Below are positions 36,474 through 44,270 of a DNA stretch of 64,000 bases, piece by piece; position 1 is the first letter of the stretch, and each line of letters opens with the position of its first letter. The notes beneath the pieces are model-generated. The model was not told the DNA's origin, did no database searches, and saw nothing but the letters and a program-made list of their open reading frames with translations. Made by a program: the position numbers and the translations under genes. Origin of the DNA: Bacillota bacterium (GTDB lineage Bacteria; Bacillota; Clostridia; Saccharofermentanales; Saccharofermentanaceae); assembly GCA_023397475.1 (NCBI GenBank), contig JAEWUD010000044.1, forward strand, positions 62,001 to 126,000. The letters run 5' to 3'.

Positions 36474-36515
36474 GCCGCCTCAAAGATTGTCTTTGAGGCG
36501 GCTTCTGTATTTTGT
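36474..36515. terminator. Bidirectional terminator between convergent genes
   Basis: Perfect 12-bp stem GCCGCCTCAAAG / CTTTGAGGCGGC with loop ATTGT-type, flanked by T-rich sequence on the plus side (TTCTGTATTTTG) and A-rich sequence on the other (GAAATAAGATAA). It ends the dCMP deaminase gene and could also serve the minus-strand gene downstream. Confidence 0.88.
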
Positions 36516-36542
36516 GTCTCAATGCAGGTCAGTCGGGACGGA

Positions 36543-37376
36543 TCAATTTACCGGAGAAGCGACCGACGGAGTATTGGCCTCTTCCTCCGGGATCGCGGCG
36601 AAGATTTTTTTCGAGAGGATAATAAAGGTGAGAGATGCTGCGGCGAAGATTCCGAGAATAACCTCCGATCCCCAGATCGGAATAACTCCGGCCTGGCAGA
36701 GCGCGGCGGGGAAGTCCAGAGCCGCGTGCAGAAGAATGGCAAGGCCGAGAAACGCGATCTTGCGCTTGCGGATCGCATACAGAACAATCAACGTGAACGC
36801 GATATGACAGGTAACCGCAAAGATGCGTTCCAAGCCGCCGACGAAAAACATGGCAGACGATGTCGAGATCAGAGCGTCCTTCGCGGCCATGAGGGGTTCT
36901 TGCTGTGCTGCGGGAACGGCAGAGATAATGCTGTCAAACGAGCCGGAATTGATCATCAGAGAATAAGCGAGATTGTTGATGCTCGTGAGTCCGAGAAGAA
37001 TGAATGCCTCAATGCCGCCGTGGCCGATGCCGAACGCGACACCCTGCTTCCAGCTGCGCGATTTTCGAAGGATAAATGACAGAACGAGGAACCGACCAAC
37101 CTCTTCGAAAATGCCGGCTGCAAAGCCGCCGTACAGGCCCATCAGGAGAGGGTTACCGGTAATCGTCGTTCCTAGATTCGGGATCGCGACCAAAACCACA
37201 TAATGAAGAATCTGCTCGAGAATCAAGGCGAAGACAATGAATGTGCCCGCGCCGGCCAGAGTCGTCCGTGCGCCGAGAGGCGTCTTTCTCGCCCACAAAA
37301 TCGCGAGAACCACCGGCCCCACAAGCGCGATCAGTAGAGAGAAGACCATGCCGAAGAGAGAAAAAGTGCCTACCAT
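36543..37376 (-). CDS. YhfC-family intramembrane metalloprotease
   Basis: A 277-residue membrane protein with about seven to eight helices. The conserved block FAAGIFEEVGRFLVLSFIL followed by AFGIGHGGIEAFILLG matches YhfC-type putative intramembrane metalloproteases, where EE-x-x-R and the GHGG-x-E histidine/glutamate would bind zinc; a later HAALDFP may add a third ligand. CGGAGG lies 6 bases before the ATG. No partner gene is adjacent. The substrate is unknown. Together with three CPBP proteins and SppA it adds to a strong set of membrane proteases in this window. Confidence 0.85.
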   Translation of the reverse strand: MVGTFSLFGMVFSLLIALVGPVVLAILWARKTPLGARTTLAGAGTFIVFALILEQILHYVVLVAIPNLGTTITGNPLLMGLYGGFAAGIFEEVGRFLVLSFILRKSRSWKQGVAFGIGHGGIEAFILLGLTSINNLAYSLMINSGSFDSIISAVPAAQQEPLMAAKDALISTSSAMFFVGGLERIFAVTCHIAFTLIVLYAIRKRKIAFLGLAILLHAALDFPAALCQAGVIPIWGSEVILGIFAAASLTFIILSKKIFAAIPEEEANTPSVASPVN

Positions 37377-37409
37377 AAGAACCTCCGAATGCCGGATTCC
37401 TTTCCGACT

Positions 37410-37439
37410 GCTATAGAAGCTGTATTTGTTCTATTGCAA
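37410..37439 (-). promoter_or_regulatory. Promoter of the YhfC-like gene
   Basis: Read on the minus strand, TTGCAA (37439-37434), an 18-bp spacer and TATAGC (37415-37410). It lies about 35 bases before the start codon. Confidence 0.45.
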
Positions 37440-37672
37440 GTATAACAGAAAGGGTGAGAAATGCAAGAGGGGGATTTCGAATGATGAATATGATTGACCA
37501 AGTTGACCTAGTATAAGATCTATCCTTAGGACGGAAGCAACCCGAGTGAATATGCCGACGTGAATAAGGTGTGCCGTCGAAACATCTGGATGTCGATAAA
37601 ATCGCTGACTGTTACCGGAACATACATGGCGATGAAATTCTAACGGCGCCGGAAGGATCGGGAAACGGATAC

Positions 37673-38074
37673 ACAGCCTGGAAAAGCCAGAACACGAATT
37701 CAGGCTGTGTTTTGACCCAGTCGGAAGGGTTGAAAATGAAAATACACAGCCTAGAACGGACAAATTGCGAATTCAGGCTGTGTTTCAGATGTGTCTGATG
37801 GCTTAAGCAAGGAAAAACACAGCCTTGAAAAGAAAATGAACGATCTCAGGCTGTGTTTCGGGAGAAACCGACGTCTTAGAACCCAGAAAACACAGCCTGA
37901 AACGAAGAAATTATGATTTCAGGCTGTGATTTTCACTCTGCGAGGAGATTAGGAACGAGATGAACACAGCCTGAATTAACCAAATCTCGAATTAAGGCTG
38001 CATTTCCGTGTCAACAAATGATATGGAAAGGAGAAAATGCAGCCGGAAACGTCTCATGTAATTAAGGCAAAATT
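37673..38074. repeat. Tandem array of 36-bp palindromic elements (array B)
   Basis: Five units start at 37673, 37746, 37819, 37892 and 37966, and a decayed sixth at about 38039. Each is 36 bp, opens ACAGCCT and closes AGGCTGT (the fifth closes AGGCTGC). The period is 73-74 bp, identical to array A. Unit cores differ from each other and from array A, while several separators resemble array A separators (GATTTTCACT..TGCG and GGAAAAAC). The array fills the gap between the YhfC-like gene and the PadR promoter; about 230 bases on its left hold nothing recognisable. Confidence 0.93.
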
Positions 38075-38229
38075 GGGCGCCCAAAAGGCTGAAGACTCGA
38101 GGAACACAATCCGGCACATCAAAATCCACCATATAAACGTCTCCCGCACTCACTCCCACACTCACTTTCCCTGAATATTTTACCGATTTGTAAACAATCG
38201 GATTTTTTCGCGAGAGGGGCGAAAAGATC

Positions 38230-38258
38230 TTGACGTTTCCATAGTATTGAAGTAAAAT
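38230..38258 (+). promoter_or_regulatory. Promoter of the first PadR operon
   Basis: TTGACG (38230-38235), a 17-bp spacer and TAAAAT (38253-38258), close to the sigma-A consensus. The PadR start is 39 bases downstream of the -10 box. Confidence 0.75.
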
Positions 38259-38297
38259 CACTATTATAAAATAAACAATAGCAAAGGAGGAAGCGCT

Positions 38298-38615
38298 GTG
38301 AATGTACAATTCAAAAAAGGTGTTCTTGACCTTTGTGTACTGTCGATGCTGAAGACAAGCGACCAGTACGGATACGAGTTGGCAAGCTCCCTGTCAGAGA
38401 TTATTCAAATCTCCGACGGCACCGTCTATCCAATATTGAGAAAACTCGCGACGGACGGACTTGTCACAACCTATTTGCAGGAATCACAGAGCGGCCCTCC
38501 GCGGAAGTATTATCGATTGACCCAGCTCGGGCGCAAGACGCTCGACAACCTGCAGGCCGAATGGGTTACTTTCTCACGGAGTGTCAATCAGATTGTTGGA
38601 GGTGATGCCCGATGA
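38298..38615 (+). CDS. PadR-family transcriptional regulator (first)
   Basis: A 105-residue PadR of the short class: winged helix VQFKKGVLDLCVLSMLKTSD, YGYELASSLSEIIQISDGTV, and the family hallmark YPILRKLATDGLVTTYLQES followed by a PPRKYYRLTQLG wing, with one C-terminal dimerisation helix. Translation starts at a GTG with AAGGAGG 7 bases upstream. The stop overlaps the DUF1700 gene, the standard partner of such PadR proteins. Regulators of this type usually repress their own operon and respond to envelope stress or phenolics; the signal here is not visible. Confidence 0.93.
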   Translation: MNVQFKKGVLDLCVLSMLKTSDQYGYELASSLSEIIQISDGTVYPILRKLATDGLVTTYLQESQSGPPRKYYRLTQLGRKTLDNLQAEWVTFSRSVNQIVGGDAR

Positions 38616-39211
38616 CGAAGCAGGAATATCTTAACGCGATGCGCGTCGCTCTGCGCGGCACGCCGACTGCTGAGATCGAGGATATTTTACGGGATTTCTC
38701 CGAGCACTTTGACATCGGCCTTTCCCAGGGCAAGAGCGAGCATGAGGTTTCGGCTGAGCTCGGCGATCCGGTAACGGTCGCGGCGACTTATCGCGACCCG
38801 GAGCTTGTCACCGTCGGACATACGGCGGACGAGATCCCCGCAGCCGCTGCCCCCAAAGCCGACCCGCGTACCTCGTCCGGCAAAGACCTGAGATATGACG
38901 ATCTGACCGGACCGCGCGTTTTCGTGGTGCTCCTGAATCTTCTCGTCACCTGGTGGGTCGCGATCGCCGCGTACGCCGTGATGCTGGTCCTGTGGTTCCT
39001 GGCCTTCGCCCTGATTGTCGGCGGCATTATGACCGTCGTATCCGCTCTGATCGCAGGAATTACGACCACGACGGCGCTCTTTGCCGGCATCGGACTGATC
39101 TTCGTCGGAATCGCCCTCGTCCTCTTCAATGTCTTCCTGACGAAGTGGCTAATCCTCGGCAGCAAGGCCTATATCTCGTGGAACCGCAAGGTCTACCACG
39201 AAGGGTTCTGA
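38612..39211 (+). CDS. DUF1700 (HAAS-like) membrane protein
   Basis: A 199-residue protein. The first 75 residues form a helical domain typical of DUF1700 (TKQEYLNAMRVALRGTPTAE, DILRDFSEHFDIGLSQGKSE, SAELGDPVTVA), followed by an Ala/Pro linker and three to four membrane helices (VVLLNLLVTWWVAIAAYAVM; VGGIMTVVSALIAGIT; GIGLIFVGIALVLFNVFL). The ATG overlaps the PadR stop by 4 bp. PadR-DUF1700 pairs are widespread in Firmicutes, and the membrane protein is thought to pass an envelope signal or interact with the regulator; direct evidence is limited. A small secreted-protein gene follows. Confidence 0.92.
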   Translation: MTKQEYLNAMRVALRGTPTAEIEDILRDFSEHFDIGLSQGKSEHEVSAELGDPVTVAATYRDPELVTVGHTADEIPAAAAPKADPRTSSGKDLRYDDLTGPRVFVVLLNLLVTWWVAIAAYAVMLVLWFLAFALIVGGIMTVVSALIAGITTTTALFAGIGLIFVGIALVLFNVFLTKWLILGSKAYISWNRKVYHEGF

Positions 39212-39238
39212 TCCAACAACAAAAAGGAGATGTTATGA

Positions 39239-39424
39239 ATGAAGAAGTCAACAATAGTCATGCTCCTTACGGCGATTGTGAGTCTTGTGATCGGAATCGC
39301 GTTTCTGTCTGTAGCGACTGTTCAGGCCGCGACCGAGGGCTACGACCAAGCGTCGAAATACCTCGCGGATTTACCCGCATGGAGCGACACCTTCGGCGAT
39401 TGGGACTGGAAGTTCAATTCGTAG
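39239..39424 (+). CDS. Small exported protein in the PadR/DUF1700 operon
   Basis: A 61-residue protein with an N-terminal signal-like segment (KKSTIVMLLTAIVSLVIGIA, with a possible VQA-A cleavage near residue 30), leaving about 30 residues rich in Asp, Trp and Tyr (WSDTFGDWDWKF). AAAAGGAGA precedes two overlapping ATGs at 39235 and 39239; only the second gives a sensible protein, and its spacing of 9 bases is good. It lies 27 bp after DUF1700, so it is the third gene of the operon. I do not recognise a family. In related operons this position is often a DUF4097 adhesin-like gene, of which this could be a remnant. Confidence 0.65.
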   Translation: MKKSTIVMLLTAIVSLVIGIAFLSVATVQAATEGYDQASKYLADLPAWSDTFGDWDWKFNS

Positions 39425-39561
39425 AGAAGCGCGGCTGATCTTAATTTATCCCCTCTGGCTGGCCTCGCGAAAAGCACTACGATGCCGCCCAATGATCATA
39501 GACGATCGCGACGAGAGTCGCGTGTACGACGCCATGCCCTCCCCGTATGGTAAGAGAGAAG

Positions 39562-39604
39562 AACCCGTTTCGCTCCGGTTTTCCGGGACGAGGCGGGTTT
39601 TTTG
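39562..39604 (+). terminator. Terminator after the first PadR operon
   Basis: AACCCGTTTCGCTCC / GGGACGAGGCGGGTT form a 15-bp stem with four G-T pairs around GGTTTTCC, followed by TTTT. It lies 137 bp after the small exported-protein gene. Confidence 0.85.
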
Positions 39605-39620
39605 ATGGAGAAAGGAAACG

Positions 39621-40133
39621 TTACTGCGTTGTCCCTCCGCCTCTGGTCCGTAGCGGAAGTCGGAAGAGTGATACGGTCCTATCCTTAATGTTCGAGGGGG
39701 ACTCACCGAGATACTCGGCGCCGAGTCGCTCATAGAAGCCGCGCGCGTGCGGATCCGCGAAAAGAAACAGGCCGTCGATGCCTTCATCGCGACAGAGATC
39801 TTCCGCGTATTGGATCAAAAGTGAGCCGATGCCGGTCCGGATGCGATCGGGTGTAATGTAGAGATGCTCGAGCCAGAAGCCCTGATGAACGAAGACATCG
39901 CCGGCAAAAAACGATCGCCGGACCTCGACAACGGAGAAGTATCCGATGATCTGACCGTCCTCAATCGCAACGTATACGCGATTGGCGGCGATATAGTCGC
40001 GCGTGATTGTCAGCTCGTCCTTCCACACATCGAAGAAAGCATCCGGGTATTTCCAGTATCGTTTGGACGCAAAGGATAAGCGCGTCAACGCGACACTATC
40101 CTGATCTGTCGCTCTCCGGATGGAAATGGCCAT
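39621..40133 (-). CDS. GNAT-family N-acetyltransferase
   Basis: A 170-residue acetyltransferase. It opens with the usual IRRATDQDSVALTRLSFASK, and the acetyl-CoA-binding motif A is seen as LEHLYITPDRIRTGIGSLLI followed by EDLCRDEGIDGLFLFADPHA and motif B ARGFYERLGAEYLG. The Q/R-x-x-G-x-G/A site is present as RIRTGIG. The acceptor cannot be predicted. AGAGGT lies upstream of the ATG on the minus strand. The C-terminal 10 residues (RTRGGGTTQ) are polar. It is monocistronic, convergent with the PadR/DUF1700 operon. Confidence 0.92.
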   Translation of the reverse strand: MAISIRRATDQDSVALTRLSFASKRYWKYPDAFFDVWKDELTITRDYIAANRVYVAIEDGQIIGYFSVVEVRRSFFAGDVFVHQGFWLEHLYITPDRIRTGIGSLLIQYAEDLCRDEGIDGLFLFADPHARGFYERLGAEYLGESPSNIKDRTVSLFRLPLRTRGGGTTQ

Positions 40134-40309
40134 TTCAACGACCTCTCTTGTCAGAAATCTGCGAGTACTTCGGGATTTGGCTCCTGCACGAAAAGATTGT
40201 GCCTATGTATCTTATTATCTTAATTGTAGCACGGGAGGGTAGGCGGCGGGGAAGCGCCGCACAGGATAGGTGTAATGTCGACGCTCGTGATAATTCCTAT
40301 AGATGGATT

Positions 40310-40390
40310 TAGCTCGCGTGAATAGAGTCATTTCCTATGAAACACGAAAGAAACGGATGTAGACTGCGTGAACTTAGGTATTTCCTATGA
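40310..40390. repeat. 50-bp-period direct repeats in the gap before the second PadR gene
   Basis: Two imperfect 31-bp copies, AGCTCGCGTGAATAG.. and AGACTGCGTGAACTT.., both ending TTTCCTATGAA, begin at 40310 and 40360. A third partial copy (ATTCCTAT) is at 40293. The rest of the 423-bp gap between the acetyltransferase and PadR genes holds no recognisable gene; it ends in the PadR promoter. Confidence 0.6.
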
Positions 40391-40479
40391 ACCGCTCAAG
40401 AATCGGAGCATATTCGTAAAGGGAGTAGTGACCCCGCCACCCGGTCTGGCAGACTCATAGATTTTTTCGCGAAAAGCTA

Positions 40480-40545
40480 TTGACAACTATATCGGCGGGC
40501 GATATAGTCTATATATCGGCGACCGATATAGCGGCGAACGATATA
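40480..40545 (+). promoter_or_regulatory. Second PadR promoter with repeated operators
   Basis: TTGACA (40480-40485), a 17-bp spacer and TATAGT (40503-40508). Palindromes ATATCG-GCGGG-CGATAT (40489-40505) and ATATCG-GCGAC-CGATAT (40513-40529) lie on and just after the -10 box, and a further half-site CGATAT is at 40539-40544. The layout fits autorepression by a PadR dimer. Confidence 0.85.
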
Positions 40546-40556
40546 GAGGTGGATTT

Positions 40557-40898
40557 ATGGGAGAGAGTAATGAACGCGGCACATTGACCGAAGCGGTATT
40601 CTACATACTGCTTTCGCTTATGAAGCCGCTCCACGGGTACGGGATTATGAAGACGGTCGACGAGTGGAGCGGGGGACGGGTGACGCTTGGGGCGGGGACG
40701 CTCTATGGGGCGCTCGGCACATTGACGGAGAAGGGCTGGATTCGTACGGCGCGCGGGGAGGATCCGCGAAAGAAGGAGTATGTGATCACGGCATCCGGAA
40801 TCGCGCAGCTCGAGGACGAGATCGCACGATTGGAAGAGCGACTTGCGAACGCGCGACGGGTCATGGGGGAGGTTTCGGATGAAGAAGATCGTCATTAA
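40557..40898 (+). CDS. PadR-family transcriptional regulator (second)
   Basis: A 113-residue PadR regulator: LTEAVFYILLSLMKPLHGYG, then the recognition region GRVTLGAGTLYGALGTLTEK and the wing ARGEDPRKKEYVITASG, ending in a single long helix (EDEIARLEERLANARRVMGE). GAGGTGG lies 4 bases before the ATG. It overlaps the DUF2812 gene by 20 bp, a pairing seen in many Firmicutes. The promoter carries two to three perfect operator palindromes, so autorepression is likely. It is unlike the first PadR in sequence and in operator. Confidence 0.95.
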   Translation: MGESNERGTLTEAVFYILLSLMKPLHGYGIMKTVDEWSGGRVTLGAGTLYGALGTLTEKGWIRTARGEDPRKKEYVITASGIAQLEDEIARLEERLANARRVMGEVSDEEDRH

Positions 40899-41442
40899 GC
40901 CCTATTGGAACGTCGAGAAGGAACAGGCCTGGCTGAACAAGATGTCGGCGTCCGGATATCAGTTGACAGATTATTTCTGGATTCGATATGTATTCGAGAA
41001 GGCGGAGGCCGGGGAGTACACGTACTTTATCGACCTGCTGTCGGCGGGCCGACATTCGCCGGAGAGCGAATCGTACCTGGTGTTTCTTGAGAACTCGGGC
41101 GTCGAAGTGGTCGCGACGTATATGCGTTGGGTGTATTTGAGGAAGAGGACGGCGGATGGGCCGCTGGTTCTCTATTCGGATACGACCTCGAAGGTTGCCT
41201 ATTTGCGACGGCTCTCCCGATTCTATGCATTTCTCAGTATCCTTGAGTTGATGTGCGGCGGGTATAATGTGGCCATATCACTGATTATTCTGGCCGGGAT
41301 GGGTTTCGACCAGATGCCGATATTTAATCTTGTTATGGGGATATTACTGTTGATGTTGGGTGTTGTTTTCGCGATCGGACTATGGCTTCCGATCCGTACG
41401 CAGATGAAGAAGTTTATGCGTGAGAGCGCGATTTTTGAGTAA
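40879..41442 (+). CDS. DUF2812 membrane protein
   Basis: A 187-residue protein. The N-terminal 100 residues form the DUF2812 domain (KPYWNVEKEQAWLNKMSASG, YQLTDYFWIRYVFEKAEAGE, YTYFIDLL), followed by two membrane helices (SILELMCGGYNVAISLIILAG and LVMGILLLMLGVVFAIGLWL) and a basic tail. The ATG at 40879 follows GGGGGAGG by 6 bases; an upstream in-frame ATG at 40843 lies deep inside padR. DUF2812 proteins regularly follow PadR genes, and the domain may relay a membrane signal. Function is not established. Confidence 0.92.
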   Translation: MKKIVIKPYWNVEKEQAWLNKMSASGYQLTDYFWIRYVFEKAEAGEYTYFIDLLSAGRHSPESESYLVFLENSGVEVVATYMRWVYLRKRTADGPLVLYSDTTSKVAYLRRLSRFYAFLSILELMCGGYNVAISLIILAGMGFDQMPIFNLVMGILLLMLGVVFAIGLWLPIRTQMKKFMRESAIFE

Positions 41443-41457
41443 GCAGAGGAGAAGTTT

Positions 41458-42801
41458 ATGGAACAGGTAAAGAAGAAGTTCAAGGTAAATCCGCTGTTTG
41501 GTGTGATTTGGTTTGCGATCAGCATGGTTGCGTTGCTCTTGGGCGGAGGTTACGTTCAGATGCAATTCGGTATGGCAGGGTTGGCGATCACGGAGATCGG
41601 GCTCCTGGCACTCGGGTTGATTCCGCTATTGTTTATGGATATTAACTGGAAGGAGATGCTTCCGTTCCGTCGTCCGAAGGTCCGTCATGTCGTCGGGATG
41701 TTCCTCTTATGGTTTGGAACTTTTCTTCTGGCGACATTGACGTCTACCGTGATTGGATTTTTCTTTCCGGATCAGTTGCTGGAGACCGGCGGGCTGATGA
41801 ATGATCTTTTCTCGAGCGTATCACCGATTGTTGCGTTCCTTGTCGTCGCTGTCATGCCGGCGATCTGCGAGGAGGTTCTCCACCGTGGCTTGATTCTGAC
41901 AACAATGAAGTCGATAAAGAAAGATTGGCTGATCGTTCTTGTTATGGGACTGATCTTTGGCGTATTCCATGCGGATCCGGTTCGTTTCCTCGGGACAGCG
42001 ATTCTGGGCGCCTCACTTACGTATTTGATGCTGAAGACCAAGAATTTCCTGTTGCCGATTCTGTTCCACATGTTGAACAATTCGGTCTCTCTGCTCGTAA
42101 CCTTCGCGACGGCGGACGCCGGGGCTTCTGTATCCTCTGACGCGGTGAAAGACAGCCTGGCCTCCGGTACTTCGGTTGCCGTATATCTGATCCTCGCTTC
42201 GGCGGCTCCGTTGATCCTGTTTTTCGCGACGCGACTGCTGCGTCCGCGTCAGGAAGAGCTGAAGTCAGAGAATGGACCGGATGAGTTGACGGGAATGACT
42301 CCTGCGTCAGGGGATGCTCCCAAGGCTTCGAGCATTATTCGACCGCTTGTTATTTCTGCGGCGATCGGTGCCGTCATGCTGGTTGCCGGCGTGGTGATCA
42401 TCGTCGGCGTCGTCGGATCTTCCTCGACGAATATCATCATGAAGCAGGTGATGGTGAACGATAAGACCGAGCCTTTGGTAGAGACGTTGACAATCGACGA
42501 GACCAGAAGTTACGCGCTCAGCTACAGTATGAGCACGGATGTCGGGCTGGTGGAGCTCATCATTCGCGATGCCGAGGGAACCGTCGTCTATGAAGCTACG
42601 GCGCACGAGGTGTCCGGATCGGGTCAGCTCGATTTGGAAGCGGGGGAGTATACCGCAACCTTTACTTTCATTAATGATGAGTATGAGGAGTATGCAAAAT
42701 CGCATGGATACGAGTATGATGAAGAGGATATCGAATCCATGGGACTGAACCAGGATCTGACAGAGACGCGTACAGCCGATTTATCGTTGATTCTGGTCTG
42801 A
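41458..42801 (+). CDS. CPBP-family intramembrane protease with extracytoplasmic domain
   Basis: A 447-residue protein. About eight helices in residues 15-265 contain the CPBP/Abi motifs: ICEEVLHRGLIL (the EE-x-x-x-R motif), FGVFHADPVRFLG (the F-x-x-x-H motif) and LFHMLNN. A further membrane helix near residue 300 (AIGAVMLVAGVVIIVGVVG) leads to an outside domain of about 125 residues rich in beta strands (LVELIIRDAEGTVVYEATAH), an addition not found in simple CPBP proteases. AGAGGAGAAG precedes the ATG. It lies 15 bp after the DUF2812 gene, so it belongs to the PadR-controlled unit. Confidence 0.88.
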   Translation: MEQVKKKFKVNPLFGVIWFAISMVALLLGGGYVQMQFGMAGLAITEIGLLALGLIPLLFMDINWKEMLPFRRPKVRHVVGMFLLWFGTFLLATLTSTVIGFFFPDQLLETGGLMNDLFSSVSPIVAFLVVAVMPAICEEVLHRGLILTTMKSIKKDWLIVLVMGLIFGVFHADPVRFLGTAILGASLTYLMLKTKNFLLPILFHMLNNSVSLLVTFATADAGASVSSDAVKDSLASGTSVAVYLILASAAPLILFFATRLLRPRQEELKSENGPDELTGMTPASGDAPKASSIIRPLVISAAIGAVMLVAGVVIIVGVVGSSSTNIIMKQVMVNDKTEPLVETLTIDETRSYALSYSMSTDVGLVELIIRDAEGTVVYEATAHEVSGSGQLDLEAGEYTATFTFINDEYEEYAKSHGYEYDEEDIESMGLNQDLTETRTADLSLILV

Positions 42802-42827
42802 GGGTCCTGAAATCAGGAGGACGACGA

Positions 42828-43307
42828 ATGTATCTTTCGAGTGAGGGTATTCGTGACGGATTTTTTCTGGATGCCTACGGGAAGCATGCGGCAAAGCCCA
42901 TTTCGCCACCCGTAGCGATCCACGACGCGCCGGAGGAGACGGTCTCCTTTGCCGTGTTCATGGAAGACCGTGACGCGGTGCCGGTATGCGGTTTCTCCTG
43001 GATTCATTGGACGATCGTCGGACTTACCCGGCCGTATCTCGAAGAGGGCGAGAGTTCTCGTCCGCATACCTTTACGGAAGGTGTGCACAGCGTCTTCGGA
43101 GGTATCCGCTCGGAGTCACAACATCGGGAAGCGACCGGGTATGGGCCGATGGCTCCCCCGGACCATGATCATAATTATGAGATCTATGTTTATGCGTTAG
43201 ACTTTATTCCGGAGCTACCCGAGGGTTTCTACATGAACGAGATGTTCAAGGCGATTCACGGACATATTCTGGCGAAGGCCATAATTCGGGCTGACTATCG
43301 GAGCTGA
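42828..43307 (+). CDS. PEBP (YbhB/YbcL, Raf-kinase-inhibitor-like) protein
   Basis: A 159-residue protein with the phosphatidylethanolamine-binding-protein fold: FAVFMEDRDAVPVCGFSWIH (the usual DPDAP-W..HW region, with divergence), a middle EATGYGPMAPPDHDHNYEIY matching the GP-PP-GH-R/N-Y core, then VYALDFIPELPEGF. Some normally conserved anion-pocket residues are replaced, for instance DRDAVP for DPDAP. It has no signal peptide. AGGAGGACGACG precedes the ATG, 26 bp after the CPBP gene, so it is probably in the PadR operon. The role of bacterial PEBPs is unclear. Confidence 0.85.
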   Translation: MYLSSEGIRDGFFLDAYGKHAAKPISPPVAIHDAPEETVSFAVFMEDRDAVPVCGFSWIHWTIVGLTRPYLEEGESSRPHTFTEGVHSVFGGIRSESQHREATGYGPMAPPDHDHNYEIYVYALDFIPELPEGFYMNEMFKAIHGHILAKAIIRADYRS

Positions 43308-43330
43308 TCGTTGTAAGGGAGGATCTTCGT

Positions 43331-44239
43331 ATGAAGCGTGATTTGAAACATTCCGGGCGTCGGATATCCGCTGTTATTATGGTTCTTTTTTTCGCGATGA
43401 CGGCGATGGTCTCTTTCTCGTGCCCTGTCTCGGCTGACATGGGACCGAAACCGTCGGTGACGGTTCAGGTCAAGGGTCTTGGCACAGACGAAATCTGTTA
43501 TGCGACCCTGATCGGTGCTACAGGAACGGGCCCGGCATCGCCTTATGAGGGAGACGACCCGCAAGCGGACGCGCCGGAGACGAATGGGGATATCTGGCTC
43601 AAGTTTGTCATGTTCGAAGATGTGGACGGGTATCGGTATCTTCAGCAGGATTGGATGATTCAGTATGGGCAGGACTCCTTCACTTGGGGCTATTACCCGC
43701 CGAGTCCGTTCAAGATTCTGCTGTACTTTCCCGCGTACAACTCATTTGTTGTTTCCAATATCGGTGAAAGATATGCGTTCGACAGCAGCTATTCGATCGA
43801 CATCACAGGAAGCGGATATCAGACACCGGATTCGACGGTAACGTTGTCGCTGGTCGAGGAATCCGATACGGCCGGGACGCTGGCCGGTGCCGCGATTCGA
43901 TTGATTCTCACGCTTGCTATTGAACTGGGAATCGCACTCGCCTTCGGATACCGCGAGAAGAATCTCCTGATCTTCATCGGCGGAGTCAACGTTCTGACGC
44001 AGGTCCTCCTGGCGTTAGCACTTGTCGTCACAGAGAGAGAGGGCGGCGTTTTCCTTTCGATCCTCTTCTACATTCTTATGGAAACCGCCATCTTCTTCTT
44101 CGAGGGGATTCTGTACTTTGCCTTCCTAAAGCCGATCTCGAAAAAACCGATTCAGAGAGGCTGGACGATACTTTACACATTCCTCGCGAATACCGCCTCG
44201 TGTCTCGTGGGATTGCTTCTTGTTTTGGTTCAGACCTGA
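43331..44239 (+). CDS. Exported multi-pass membrane protein, unknown family
   Basis: A 302-residue protein. A basic start and hydrophobic signal (ISAVIMVLFFAMTAMVSFSC) end near SADMGPKPSV. About 150 residues outside follow, with beta-rich sequence and many aromatics (FTWGYYPPSPFKILLYFPAY), then four C-terminal membrane helices (LAIELGIALAFGYREK; LLIFIGGVNVLTQVLLALAL; LFYILMETAIFFFEGILYFA; LLVLVQT end). I do not recognise a named family, although exported proteins that mature to ADMGPKPS are familiar in Firmicutes. It is 23 bp downstream of the PEBP gene and likely co-transcribed. Function unknown. Confidence 0.75.
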   Translation: MKRDLKHSGRRISAVIMVLFFAMTAMVSFSCPVSADMGPKPSVTVQVKGLGTDEICYATLIGATGTGPASPYEGDDPQADAPETNGDIWLKFVMFEDVDGYRYLQQDWMIQYGQDSFTWGYYPPSPFKILLYFPAYNSFVVSNIGERYAFDSSYSIDITGSGYQTPDSTVTLSLVEESDTAGTLAGAAIRLILTLAIELGIALAFGYREKNLLIFIGGVNVLTQVLLALALVVTEREGGVFLSILFYILMETAIFFFEGILYFAFLKPISKKPIQRGWTILYTFLANTASCLVGLLLVLVQT

Positions 44240-44270
44240 CGAAAATACACCTCGAAGGAGCTTCACAGAT

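Noticed and set aside
30014..38074. Arrays of 36-41 bp repeats with 34-38 bp separators, suggesting CRISPR
   Set aside because: In arrays A and B the repeat cores vary while the ends are fixed, the reverse of a CRISPR. In array C the separators are conserved. No cas gene is nearby.
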